DNA from: Burkholderia sp. SRS-W-2-2016
GTDB taxonomy: Bacteria; Pseudomonadota; Gammaproteobacteria; Burkholderiales; Burkholderiaceae
Assembly (NCBI RefSeq): GCF_001931485.1
Contig: NZ_MSDV01000057.1
Span: 62,001 to 126,000, forward strand
Direction of reading: 5' to 3'
DNA: 64,000 nt
Below, piece after piece: positions 17,970-26,217 of this stretch. A program made the position numbers and the translations under genes. Below the pieces are notes generated by a model. That model did not search any database and was not told the DNA's origin. It saw only the letters and a program-made list of their open reading frames with translations. The stretch's first letter is position 1; each line of letters opens with the position of its first letter.

Positions 17970-18763
17970 GACGGTTCTCCGTTAATTTGAGTCTTGGTTC
18001 GAGGGTTGGTTTGGCTTGCGCCGACGAACGACATGCTCAGCGGCGGCAGATTGCCGATCGACAGGTTCGCGCTGTCGCCGATATGCGCGACCGGCGAGCC
18101 GTGGCGCACGCCGAGCGTCAGCACGTCGCCGGCATTGAGCGTCATGAAGTCGGTGACGTCGGCCAGCAATTGCGCGACGTTGCGCACTGAAGAAGCGGTA
18201 CTGCCGCTGAAGCTTTCGGCGCCGTTCAGCGACACATGAATGTCCAGCGCATCCGGCGTCGCGACGTGGCGCGCGGCGACGAGTGCCGGGCCGATCACGC
18301 AGAAGCCGTCGCGTGCCCGCAGCCGTACGTTCGGGCGATATACATGGGTATGCGGGATGCTCAGATCGGCGACCAGCGTATAGCCGGCAATGTATTGAGC
18401 GGCCTGCGCGACGCCCACACGCGACGCGGTGCGGCCGATCACGATGCCAAGCGACGCGCCGACCTCGACGCCTAACGCGTCATCCGGCACGACCACTTGC
18501 GCGCGGTGTCCGGCCAGCGTATTGCGCGGCTTCAGATACAGCACCGGCGCTTGCGGCGGCGCCTTGTACGGCGGCGCATTGACCGCGTCGCCCAACGCGG
18601 CGAGCGCCGCACGGTCGTTCAGCAAGGTGCCGTACACGGCGCCGGTAACCGGCGCGCGACACGCGACGCCGCGCGCCAGCAGCGCGGCCGCGGCGTTCGC
18701 GTCCACGTCGCGCGGCAACGGATCGCCTTCGGGGTGCAACAGATGATCGGCAAGGACAAACAT
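17966..18763 (-). CDS. hpaG1: HpaG1: N-terminal half of the homoprotocatechuate decarboxylase/isomerase
   Basis: The 265-residue FAA-hydrolase-fold protein corresponds to the first domain of bifunctional HpaG. PPYKAPPQAPVLYLKPRNT and AQYIAGYTLVADLSIPHTH are recognisable. At the position of the E-x-E metal ligands of HpaG2 it reads VEVGASLGIVIG, so the acidic pair seems lost and it may depend on HpaG2 for metal chemistry. It is the first gene of the operon; a palindrome at 18803-18816, 40 bases upstream of its start, is the likely HpaR site. Confidence 0.9.
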   Translation of the reverse strand: MFVLADHLLHPEGDPLPRDVDANAAAALLARGVACRAPVTGAVYGTLLNDRAALAALGDAVNAPPYKAPPQAPVLYLKPRNTLAGHRAQVVVPDDALGVEVGASLGIVIGRTASRVGVAQAAQYIAGYTLVADLSIPHTHVYRPNVRLRARDGFCVIGPALVAARHVATPDALDIHVSLNGAESFSGSTASSVRNVAQLLADVTDFMTLNAGDVLTLGVRHGSPVAHIGDSANLSIGNLPPLSMSFVGASQTNPRTKTQINGEPS

Positions 18764-18802
18764 GGAGGGTCGGCCTCGTGGCGAGATGAATCCCGCGAAA
18801 AC

Positions 18803-18816
18803 ACTAATATGTTAGT
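18803..18816. promoter_or_regulatory. Candidate HpaR operator
   Basis: ACTAA-TATG-TTAGT, a perfect 5-base inverted repeat with a 4-base centre, lies in the 146-base gap between divergent hpaG1 and hpaR. MarR-family HpaR is known to repress the hpa meta operon and its own gene in E. coli from sites in this gap. Position fits; binding is inferred. Confidence 0.6.
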
Positions 18817-18909
18817 AGTATTGCGCTTGATATGATTCACGGTCAATAGGCTGTCGATGAATCGCGGGTTTTCCCTTAATCGACGTTCGCTTCCACCTTT
18901 CTTGCCAAT

Positions 18910-19359
18910 ATGTCCGCTGCGTCTACCCGAGTTTTGCACCGAAATCTGCCCATGTTGTTGCTGCGCGCACGCGAAAAAATGATGGAGCGTTTCCGTCCGC
19001 TGATCACCGCGCATGGGCTCACCGAGCAGCAATGGCGGGTGATCCGCGCACTGAACGAACACGGCCCGATGGAGCCGCGTCAGATCTCCGATATCTGCAC
19101 GATTTCGAGCCCGAGCATGGCCGGCGTGCTCGCGCGGATGGAGGGGATGGAGCTGGTGACGAAGGAGCGATTCGCCGAAGATCAGCGCCGCGTGCTGGTG
19201 TCGCTGACGGACACGAGCGTCGAACTGGTGCGGGTGATTTCGAAGGATCTCGAGGCGCATTACCGCGAGCTCGAGCGCAAGGTCGGACCGGAGATCGTCG
19301 AGCGCGTGTATCGCGCGGTCGACGATCTGCTGGCGGGGTTGTCGGAAGACGATGAGTGA
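18910..19359 (+). CDS. hpaR: HpaR, MarR-family repressor of the homoprotocatechuate operon
   Basis: The 149-residue protein has a winged-helix MarR domain: RFRPLITAHGLTEQQWRVIRAL, ISDICTISSPSMAGVLARME (recognition helix) and the wing around RFAEDQRRVLVSLTD. It begins at ATG 18910 with a poor ribosome binding site. HpaR represses hpaG-I until homoprotocatechuate or a related aromatic acid binds. It is divergent from hpaG1, with a palindromic operator candidate between them. Confidence 0.92.
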   Translation: MSAASTRVLHRNLPMLLLRAREKMMERFRPLITAHGLTEQQWRVIRALNEHGPMEPRQISDICTISSPSMAGVLARMEGMELVTKERFAEDQRRVLVSLTDTSVELVRVISKDLEAHYRELERKVGPEIVERVYRAVDDLLAGLSEDDE

Positions 19360-19416
19360 CGCAAGCGGCTTGGCGGTCACGCCGGACCGCTCGCGCCGCG
19401 TTAATGGCGCAGCGGT

Positions 19417-20553
19417 TTACCAGCCGTAAAAGCGCTGCCATTCGACGCTGCTGCCGTCGGCGGCCACCGCGTGATACTCGGGAAATTGCGCGCCGGTCGC
19501 GCACGCGTGATTGGGCAGGATGCGCAGTTTCATGCCGATCGGAAAGCGCTGCGCGATATCGCCGGCGGGCGCACCGTCCGCGACCGCCGCGAGAATCCCG
19601 TGCTCCTGATTCGCGCCGCTCACCACATAGCCCGGCAACAACGTGCCGTTCAGCAAACACGGCTGCCCATAGCCGAAATCATGGCCCTGCCGCGACGTGC
19701 CGCGGTCGCGGCTCAGCGCCATCCAGCCCGCGTCGAGAATCGCCCAGCCCTTGTCTTCCTGATGACCGATCACGGTCGTCAATACGCTGAGCGCGATGTC
19801 GTCGAGCGTGCACACGCCGACGTTGTGCATCACCAGATCGAACAGCACGTAGACGCCGGCCCGCACTTCGGTCACGCCTTCCAGATCCCGCGCGGCGAGG
19901 GCGGTCGGTGTCGAGCCGACGCTGACCGCCGGGCACGCGATGCCTGCCGCGCGCAGTCGCTCGGCCGCGCGCACGCAGCCCGCGCGTTCCTGTTCGGCCA
20001 GCGCCGCGAGCGCTTCGGGCGTGTTCAATTCGTAGCTCGACCCCGCATGAGTCATCACGCCGCCGACCTTCACGCCGTTCTCGTGCAGGATCCGGCCGAC
20101 GTCGAGCAGTGTCTGCTGTTCAGGCTGAATCCCGGAACGATGGCCATCGGTATCGATTTCGATCCATGCATCGAAGCGTTCGCCGTGCTGGTCGCCGAAC
20201 GCCACGAGCGCCGCCGCGGCGGTCGGATTGTCGACCACCAGTTTCAGATCGCAGCCCTGGCGGCGCAGCGCGAGCGCGCGCGGCAGCTTCGACGGCACGA
20301 TGCCGACCGCGTACAGGATGTCGGTGACGCCGGCCGCGAAAAACGCTTCGGCCTCCTTCAGGGTCGACACGGTGATGCCGCGCGCGCCGGCCGCGAGCTG
20401 CGCGCGCACCACGTCGATCGATTTGGTGGTCTTCACGTGCGGGCGGAACGCGACGCCGAGCGTGTTCATCCGCGCCTGCATGCGTGCGATGTTCTTCTGC
20501 ATCCGCGCGATGTCGATCAGCGCGGCCGGGGTGTCGATCTGTTCGAGTTTCAT
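19417..20553 (-). CDS. DSD1-family PLP enzyme (D-serine dehydratase / D-threonine aldolase-like)
   Basis: The 378-residue protein has a fold-type III (alanine racemase-like) barrel: the PLP lysine in FRPHVKTTKS (K41), EIDTDGHRSGI, GVMTHAGSSYEL and GSTPTALAARDLEGVTE. The C-terminus holds H349 and C351 in LPNHACATG, the H-x-C zinc site of eukaryote-type D-serine dehydratase and bacterial D-threonine aldolases/D-threo-hydroxyaspartate dehydratase. Which D-hydroxy amino acid it uses cannot be read from sequence. It converges on hpaR, and the LysR gene at 20682 lies upstream on the same strand. Confidence 0.85.
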   Translation of the reverse strand: MKLEQIDTPAALIDIARMQKNIARMQARMNTLGVAFRPHVKTTKSIDVVRAQLAAGARGITVSTLKEAEAFFAAGVTDILYAVGIVPSKLPRALALRRQGCDLKLVVDNPTAAAALVAFGDQHGERFDAWIEIDTDGHRSGIQPEQQTLLDVGRILHENGVKVGGVMTHAGSSYELNTPEALAALAEQERAGCVRAAERLRAAGIACPAVSVGSTPTALAARDLEGVTEVRAGVYVLFDLVMHNVGVCTLDDIALSVLTTVIGHQEDKGWAILDAGWMALSRDRGTSRQGHDFGYGQPCLLNGTLLPGYVVSGANQEHGILAAVADGAPAGDIAQRFPIGMKLRILPNHACATGAQFPEYHAVAADGSSVEWQRFYGW

Positions 20554-20681
20554 GCTGGTACCTGGAAGGAAGTGGAACTCATGATTGCGAGTTGACCGGC
20601 TATTGACGATGCTCCGATTATAGAAGTCCGTTGCGTCCTCGCCGTTTAGCCAGATCGATTCATAGATTCAGTTTGACTGAA

Positions 20682-21587
20682 TCATCGCCGCCACGGCGGC
20701 GCCGGCCTGAAGTAGCTCTGCAGATACCGCATGAAATGACGCGTGCGCGCGGGCAGGCCGGTGCGCTGGTGGGTCAGCGCGATCACGTTCGCATCCGGCG
20801 CTTTCCAGCCGGGCAGCAGGCGCACGAGTTTGCCGCTGGCCAGATCGTCGGCGACGTCCCATTCGGAGCGCAGGATCACGCCGCGTGCTTCGCATGCCCA
20901 TTGGCGGATCACGTCGCCGTCGTTGCAGCTCAGATGCGCGGCCACCCGTACGCTGCGGCGCGTGCGGCCCTTGCTGAACTGCCATAGCGACACGTCCTCG
21001 TTGTTCTCGCGCAGCACGATGCACGGCAGCGCGCTCAACGCATCGGGCGAATCGGGCAGACCGAGCCGTTTGACCAGCGACGGCGCCGCGCACACGAAGC
21101 GCGCGTTCGGCGCGATCGTATAGCCGACCAGGTTCGACAGCGGCAGCTCGCCGATATGGACGACGATATCGAAACGATCGAGCGTATCGGTCAGCGGCCG
21201 GTCCGATAGCGTGAGCGCGACGTCGATGTCGGGATTGCGTTGCTGGAATTCGCCGATCAGCGGCGCCAGATGGCGGCGCCCGAAGCCGAGCGGCGCATTG
21301 ATCTTCAGCGTGCCGACGAGGCCGCCGCGGCGCGTTTGCAGGTCGTCGAACAGCGCGTCGAACTGCTCGATCAGCGCGGCGCCGCGCTCGCATAGCAGCA
21401 GGCCTTCGTCGGTGAATTGCAGGCGGCGCGCGCTGCGATTGACGAGCTGCGCGCCGAGTTTCTTTTCCAGTTGCTGCAAACGCTGCGTGACCGCCGACGG
21501 CGACAGCGCGAGCTTGCGCGCGGCGGCGAGCAGGCTGCCGCTGGCGCGCAGCGTGAGCAGGAAGCGGAGATCGGCCGAGTCGTTCAT
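20682..21587 (-). CDS. LysR-family transcriptional regulator
   Basis: 301 residues. The N-terminal winged helix is clear (LRFLLTLRASGSLLAAARKL, then LSPSAVTQRLQQLEKKLGAQ, then VNRSARRLQFTDEGLLL). The C-terminal effector domain shows GTLKINAPLGFGRRHLAPLI, of the DsdC/GcvA-like type. It lies 128 bases upstream of the D-serine-dehydratase-like gene on the same strand and may regulate it, or the divergent gene at 21754. Confidence 0.93.
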   Translation of the reverse strand: MNDSADLRFLLTLRASGSLLAAARKLALSPSAVTQRLQQLEKKLGAQLVNRSARRLQFTDEGLLLCERGAALIEQFDALFDDLQTRRGGLVGTLKINAPLGFGRRHLAPLIGEFQQRNPDIDVALTLSDRPLTDTLDRFDIVVHIGELPLSNLVGYTIAPNARFVCAAPSLVKRLGLPDSPDALSALPCIVLRENNEDVSLWQFSKGRTRRSVRVAAHLSCNDGDVIRQWACEARGVILRSEWDVADDLASGKLVRLLPGWKAPDANVIALTHQRTGLPARTRHFMRYLQSYFRPAPPWRR

Positions 21588-21753
21588 GGGGGCGAGGGTG
21601 GTGGGCGCAGGAGGATGGAGTTTCGCAGCATAATGCGTCGCGCGTGGCCGCGGGGTAAAGTGGCGCTTCCGCTTATGTTTCCGGTTTTGCGCCGGCCCGG
21701 CGCCGCGCCGGTTCCAACATCGCGATCGTCGCGATCATTGAAAGAAGATACCT

Positions 21754-22845
21754 ATGTCGTTGCCTCCTCAGCCGTCGGCCGCGTCGGCCACGCCCGCCGC
21801 GAGTTCCAGTTCCCCGCTGAAACAGGCGGTTTTTCTGCATACCGGTTGGCGCAGCGCGGGCACCTGGGTGTGGTCGCGGCTGCGCGAACTGGAGCGCGCG
21901 GCCGGCTTTTACGAGCCGCTCAGCAACGTGCTCGCCGATCTGAATCTCGCCGACGTAGCCGCTTCGCGACCGACGCTGACCTCCGGCCATCCGCCGCTCG
22001 CCGCGCCGTACTTCGACGAATACCGGCCGTTTCTGCGCGACGGCGCGCGCGGCGTGGCCGGCTACGACCGGCGCTTCAGCATCGATCGTTTCACGCGCGA
22101 GCCCGATGCGACTTTCCCCGCGTTGCAGAGCTATCTACGCTCGCTGTGCGAGCACACGGCGGCGCAGCAGCGGGTGCCGGTGTTCAAGTTCTGCCGGACC
22201 GGCGGCCGCCTGCCGTGGCTGAAGCGCGCGTTCGCGGAAGGGCTACACGTCGGCGTATTGCGCAACCCGGCGTCGCAGTTCGCGTCGGGCTGGCAATTGC
22301 GGCAGCAGTGGAGCAACGCGTTTTTCGTCGCCGCGCCGTTTCGCGTGCTCGGCCTGAATCAGAGCGATCCGCTGGTGCGCGAAGCGCTCGGCGTGTGCGG
22401 CGTGCGCCTGCCGCCGCTCGCGCCGACGACCGAGGACGCGTATGCGCTCGGCTGCGAGCAGTACGCGCGCACGGTGGATAGCGATAACGCGTATCGCGCG
22501 TTCATCGCGTTGTGGATTCTGTGTGCGTTGCGGATGGGCGAGGGCGTCGATCTGCTGGTCGATATGGACCGGCTCGGCACCTCGCGTGAATATGCGGCGG
22601 GACTGCGCGCGCAATTCGCCGCGCAGTGCGGGCTCACGCCGGAGTTCGGCAGCGCGCGCGATCTGCTCGAAGAAACGCGCCGTGGTGCCGCGCGAATGAC
22701 CGGCATCGACGGCGGCGCGTTGCGCGCGGTGCATTCGGCCGCGTTGAAATTTCTCAAATCGCAGCCGGGTATCGATGCGGGTTTCGTCGAAGTCGTGCGC
22801 CAGAAGATGGTGCTGGCGAACGAGTTGACCGAAGCGTGGCGTTGA
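21754..22845 (+). CDS. Sulfotransferase-like protein, unassigned
   Basis: The 363-residue protein has a Ser/Ala/Pro-rich first about 22 residues, then AVFLHTGWRSAGTWVWSRLR, which resembles the 5'-phosphosulfate-binding loop of PAPS-dependent sulfotransferases. Further on, VPVFKFCRTGGRLPWL and HVGVLRNPASQFASGW resemble the 3'-phosphate-binding R...S segment. No signal peptide or membrane helix is seen. The substrate is unknown and no PAPS synthesis or carbohydrate gene lies nearby. It is divergent from a LysR gene. It could instead be another P-loop transferase. Confidence 0.55.
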   Translation: MSLPPQPSAASATPAASSSSPLKQAVFLHTGWRSAGTWVWSRLRELERAAGFYEPLSNVLADLNLADVAASRPTLTSGHPPLAAPYFDEYRPFLRDGARGVAGYDRRFSIDRFTREPDATFPALQSYLRSLCEHTAAQQRVPVFKFCRTGGRLPWLKRAFAEGLHVGVLRNPASQFASGWQLRQQWSNAFFVAAPFRVLGLNQSDPLVREALGVCGVRLPPLAPTTEDAYALGCEQYARTVDSDNAYRAFIALWILCALRMGEGVDLLVDMDRLGTSREYAAGLRAQFAAQCGLTPEFGSARDLLEETRRGAARMTGIDGGALRAVHSAALKFLKSQPGIDAGFVEVVRQKMVLANELTEAWR

Positions 22846-22926
22846 GCGTCTGAAACTCAAAACGCCTGAATGCCCGAACGCGCGCCGCGGGCGCGGCGCG
22901 CTGCTGTTGCTACTGTTGTTACCGGA

Positions 22927-23367
22927 TCAAGCCGCGGCCGCCGACACCGCCGCGCGCAAGCCGAGCAGATAGCTGTCCACGCCGAACCCGCAAATCTGTC
23001 CTTTGACGATCTCCGCGAACACCGACTGATGCCGGAACGCCTCGCGCGCGTGAATGTTCGACATGTGAATCTCGACGACCGGCACCGTCAGGATCGCGAG
23101 CGCGTCGCGAATTCCGTAGCTGTAGTGGGTCCATGCGCCCGCGTTGATCATCACGCCGGCCGCGTTGTCGGTGAACGCCTGATGGATGCGCTCGCACATC
23201 TCGCCTTCGTTATTGGTCTGAAAGCTCTCGACCCGCACGCCGAGTTCGTCGCCGAGCGCGCGCAGGCGGTCGTCGATTTCGGCGAGCGTGATCGTCCCGT
23301 ATTGCGCGGGATCGCGCTTGCCGAACATGTTGTGGTTGATACCGTGCAGCATGACGAAGGTTTTCAT
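22927..23367 (-). CDS. aroQ: Type II 3-dehydroquinate dehydratase
   Basis: The 146-residue protein fits the type II dehydroquinase family: N-terminal HGINHNMFGKRDPAQYG, INAGAWTHYSYGIRDAL and VEIHMSNIHAREAFRHQS with the catalytic histidine region. The N-terminal segment is divergent from the common LNLLGxREP pattern. It interconverts 3-dehydroquinate and 3-dehydroshikimate. Its partners here are an oxidoreductase (gap 51 bases) and an MHS-type transporter rather than aromatic amino acid genes, which suggests use in quinate/shikimate catabolism or a related sugar-acid path. Confidence 0.85.
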   Translation of the reverse strand: MKTFVMLHGINHNMFGKRDPAQYGTITLAEIDDRLRALGDELGVRVESFQTNNEGEMCERIHQAFTDNAAGVMINAGAWTHYSYGIRDALAILTVPVVEIHMSNIHAREAFRHQSVFAEIVKGQICGFGVDSYLLGLRAAVSAAAA

Positions 23368-23418
23368 TGAGTACTCTGGTAAATGGTTCGGAGCTATCGA
23401 GGTGACGTGCGTCGCCCG

Positions 23419-24489
23419 CTAGTGTAGCGTCGCTTCGGCCGTCCGCGTGGTGTCGACCAGCGTGCCGGTGCGGGCCGCCTCGACGATCGCCTCGGTAATG
23501 CGCAGATTCTGCAGACCGTCCTCGGCGCTGACGAGCGGCGGCTCCTTGCCGTGAATCACGCGCACGAAATGTTCGATCTGGCGTTTCAGCGGATCGTCGC
23601 GCGTCATGTCGGCGACGCTGACGTCGAACGGTTTCCACCACGAGCGGTCGGCTGCGTTCGCGTAGGTTTTCAGGCGCATGGTCGGCACCGCGAGCGAGCC
23701 GAAAGTGCCGGCGATCACGTAGCAGTCCTCGTCCGGATAGGTCGGGTACGCGTGGTTTTCGCGCGCGGTCTGCTCCCAGCTGCGCGCGCTCGCGGCGGTG
23801 TCGGACAGCATGAAGCTGCCGAGCGCGCCGTTCGCGAAACGCAGATTGATCGCGACCGTGTCCTCGACCGCGAAGCCGCGCGTCGCGTGCGATGCGATCG
23901 CCTGTACAGCGACGATCTCGCCGCACAGCATGCGCAGGTTGTGCACCTCGTGAATCATGTTCAGCAGGATTGGACCGCCGCCCGGCTGACGCCGCCAGTC
24001 GGCGTCGGCGAAGTACTCGTCGGGCTTGAAGAACACCGCGCTGCCCATCACCGCGACCAGCTTGCCGAGCCGGCCTTCGTCGATCAGCTGACGGGCGCGC
24101 GCCATGATCGGGCTATGCGCGCGGTGATGGCCGATCAGCAGCGGCACGCCGCTGCGCCGTGCTTCGGCGGCCAGCAGTTCGGCTTCGTCGACGCTTGGCG
24201 CGATCGGCTTTTCGAGCAGCGTCGGCACCCGCGCCGCGAGGCAGCGCGACGCGTGTTCGACGTGCAGCTGGTTCGGCGTCGCGAGAATCACGCCGTCCGG
24301 GCGGTCGCGTTCGAGCAGTTCGTCGAGCGTGCGGTACAACGGCACGCGCGCTTCGTTGGCGATCGCGACGGCCGCCGGCGACGGATCGACGATCGCCGCC
24401 AGCGTGCAGGTGTCGCTGCCTTGTGCGACCGCCATATGCGCGCGGCCGATGTAACCGGCGCCGGCCACGGCAATCCGGGTGCTGTTCAT
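23419..24489 (-). CDS. Gfo/Idh/MocA-family NAD(P)-dependent oxidoreductase
   Basis: 356 residues. The N-terminal Rossmann fold (RIAVAGAGYIGRAHM), the VILATPNQLHVEHA loop and the LEKPIAPSVDEAELL motif with the conserved E-K-P are diagnostic of the family. HHRAHSPIMARAR and NMIHEVHNLRML contribute catalytic histidine-type residues. Members oxidise or reduce cyclic polyols and sugars such as inositol; substrate here is unknown. Context with aroQ and an MHS transporter would fit a cyclic polyol acid such as quinate. It has a good ribosome binding site (GAGGAACC). Confidence 0.88.
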   Translation of the reverse strand: MNSTRIAVAGAGYIGRAHMAVAQGSDTCTLAAIVDPSPAAVAIANEARVPLYRTLDELLERDRPDGVILATPNQLHVEHASRCLAARVPTLLEKPIAPSVDEAELLAAEARRSGVPLLIGHHRAHSPIMARARQLIDEGRLGKLVAVMGSAVFFKPDEYFADADWRRQPGGGPILLNMIHEVHNLRMLCGEIVAVQAIASHATRGFAVEDTVAINLRFANGALGSFMLSDTAASARSWEQTARENHAYPTYPDEDCYVIAGTFGSLAVPTMRLKTYANAADRSWWKPFDVSVADMTRDDPLKRQIEHFVRVIHGKEPPLVSAEDGLQNLRITEAIVEAARTGTLVDTTRTAEATLH

Positions 24490-24561
24490 GACTCGGTTCC
24501 TCTGAAGTCCTGATTGAAATGGCTGGATGAATCCGTGCTTAACTGCGCGATTAAATTCGCA

Positions 24562-25965
24562 TCAAGCGATGGCCTTCTTGCCCTGGGCCATGCTTTCCGC
24601 GCGCATCGCCTCGTAGCTGTCCTTATCCATCGGCGTCGCGCCCGGTTCGCCCAGATCGCTGAGCCTGACGCGGAAGTTCTCACGCGCGCTCCACGCGGAG
24701 ACCGCGCAGATGATCGTGATCGCGAAGGTGATCGCGCCGATCGTCAGCGGCACGTTGTTCGATCCCGGCGGCGCGACGAACGCGAACAGTGCCGGCAGCA
24801 GCGCGGTGATCGTGGTGCCGATGTTCTGGCCGATCGCCATCGCCGAGACGCGCGAACGGGTCGGGAACAGTTCCGGGTAGAAGCTCGGGAAGATCGCGTT
24901 GTAGCCCTGATAGATGACGCCCCACATCAGGATTGACATCACCAGCGCGAGCGGCACGTTGTGGATGCTGATCGCGTACAGATAGCCGAACGACAGCAGC
25001 CCGGCGCCGAGCGCGCCGACGATGATCGGCAGACGCCGGCCGATCCGGTCGGACAGATTGCCGACGAACGGAATCACCAGCACCGCGACGATATTGCCGA
25101 TCACCGGAATCCACAGATACAGGCTCTTTGAAAAGCCGATGCCGTAGGCCGGCTGGACCGCGTACGCGGCGCCGAAAATCGTCGCGACGACCGGGATCAC
25201 GTTCATCAGCGAGCACAGCACGACGCGGATCATGTCGCGCCAGTTGTACTTGAACGCTTCGACGATCGGCGAGCGCGGCACGCCGCCGCTCGAATCTTCC
25301 TTCTCGAACGCGGGGGTTTCCTCGACTTCGCGACGGATGATGAAGCCGGCGATCAGCACGACCGCGCTGAGCAGGAACGGAATGCGCCAGCCCCACGAAT
25401 TGAACGACGCGTCGTCCATGTAATAGGCGAGCGGCAGGAACACCGCGGCGGCGAGAATCTGGCCGGCCTGCACGCCTTGCAGCGTGAAGCTCGCGTAATA
25501 GCCGCGTCGTCCGAATGGCGCGTGTTCGAGAATCATCGAACTGGCGCCGGAAATTTCGCCGGCCACCGCGAAGCCCTGGATCAGCCGCAGGATCACCAGC
25601 AGTACCGGTGCGAGGAAGCCGATCTGGTGGTAGGTCGGCAACAGGCCGACGGCCATCGTCGAAATACCCATCAGGAACATGCAGACCAGCAATACGTTCT
25701 TGCGGCCGTGGGTGTCGCCCCAGTGGCCGAGCACCAGCGCGCCGATCGGCCGCGCGACGTAGCCGACGCCGTAGGTCGCGAGCGATGCGACGATCGCGAT
25801 TTTCGGATTGCCGGACGGGAAGAACAACTGCGGGAAGATCAGCGCGGCGGCTTGCGCGTAGATGAAGAAGTCGTAGTACTCGAGCGCCGAGCCGATCCAG
25901 CCGCTGGCGGTTGCCTTGCGAGCCTGCGAGCTATGCCCGCCGGCCAACGATGCATTGGTTTGCAT
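24562..25965 (-). CDS. MHS-family MFS transporter (metabolite:H+ symporter)
   Basis: 467 residues with about 12 membrane helices. The MHS hallmarks are ALEYYDFFIYAQAAALIFPQ in helix 1, ARPIGALVLGHWGDTHGRKN (MFS signature loop) and QGFAVAGEISGASSMILEHAP. The family includes shikimate, proline/betaine and citrate/ketoglutarate importers. ATG 25965 was chosen because AGGAGG lies six bases before it; the upstream extension lacks membrane or family pattern. It is the first gene of the operon with the oxidoreductase and aroQ, and is divergent from a LysR gene at 26218. Confidence 0.93.
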   Translation of the reverse strand: MQTNASLAGGHSSQARKATASGWIGSALEYYDFFIYAQAAALIFPQLFFPSGNPKIAIVASLATYGVGYVARPIGALVLGHWGDTHGRKNVLLVCMFLMGISTMAVGLLPTYHQIGFLAPVLLVILRLIQGFAVAGEISGASSMILEHAPFGRRGYYASFTLQGVQAGQILAAAVFLPLAYYMDDASFNSWGWRIPFLLSAVVLIAGFIIRREVEETPAFEKEDSSGGVPRSPIVEAFKYNWRDMIRVVLCSLMNVIPVVATIFGAAYAVQPAYGIGFSKSLYLWIPVIGNIVAVLVIPFVGNLSDRIGRRLPIIVGALGAGLLSFGYLYAISIHNVPLALVMSILMWGVIYQGYNAIFPSFYPELFPTRSRVSAMAIGQNIGTTITALLPALFAFVAPPGSNNVPLTIGAITFAITIICAVSAWSARENFRVRLSDLGEPGATPMDKDSYEAMRAESMAQGKKAIA

Positions 25966-26217
25966 ATCGCCTCCTGAATTGAATGTGTTTTTGTCAGCTT
26001 CTATGGCTGACTCATTGGCGCGCTTTAAACGGTATAGCGCAAGCCAGGATTTTCCTGGGCACGGTTGTCGCATTGCCTCGCTATTCGGCAGGATCGAAGC
26101 GGCGTGAAACTTGCCGGCGCCGCTACGGGTTAACCATTGTTTGGCTGTCCCGAGCATTGCTCAACCCATCCGTTGCCGCTAGGGTAATAGAGTTATAAGC
26201 CGACACAATGCGTCCAG

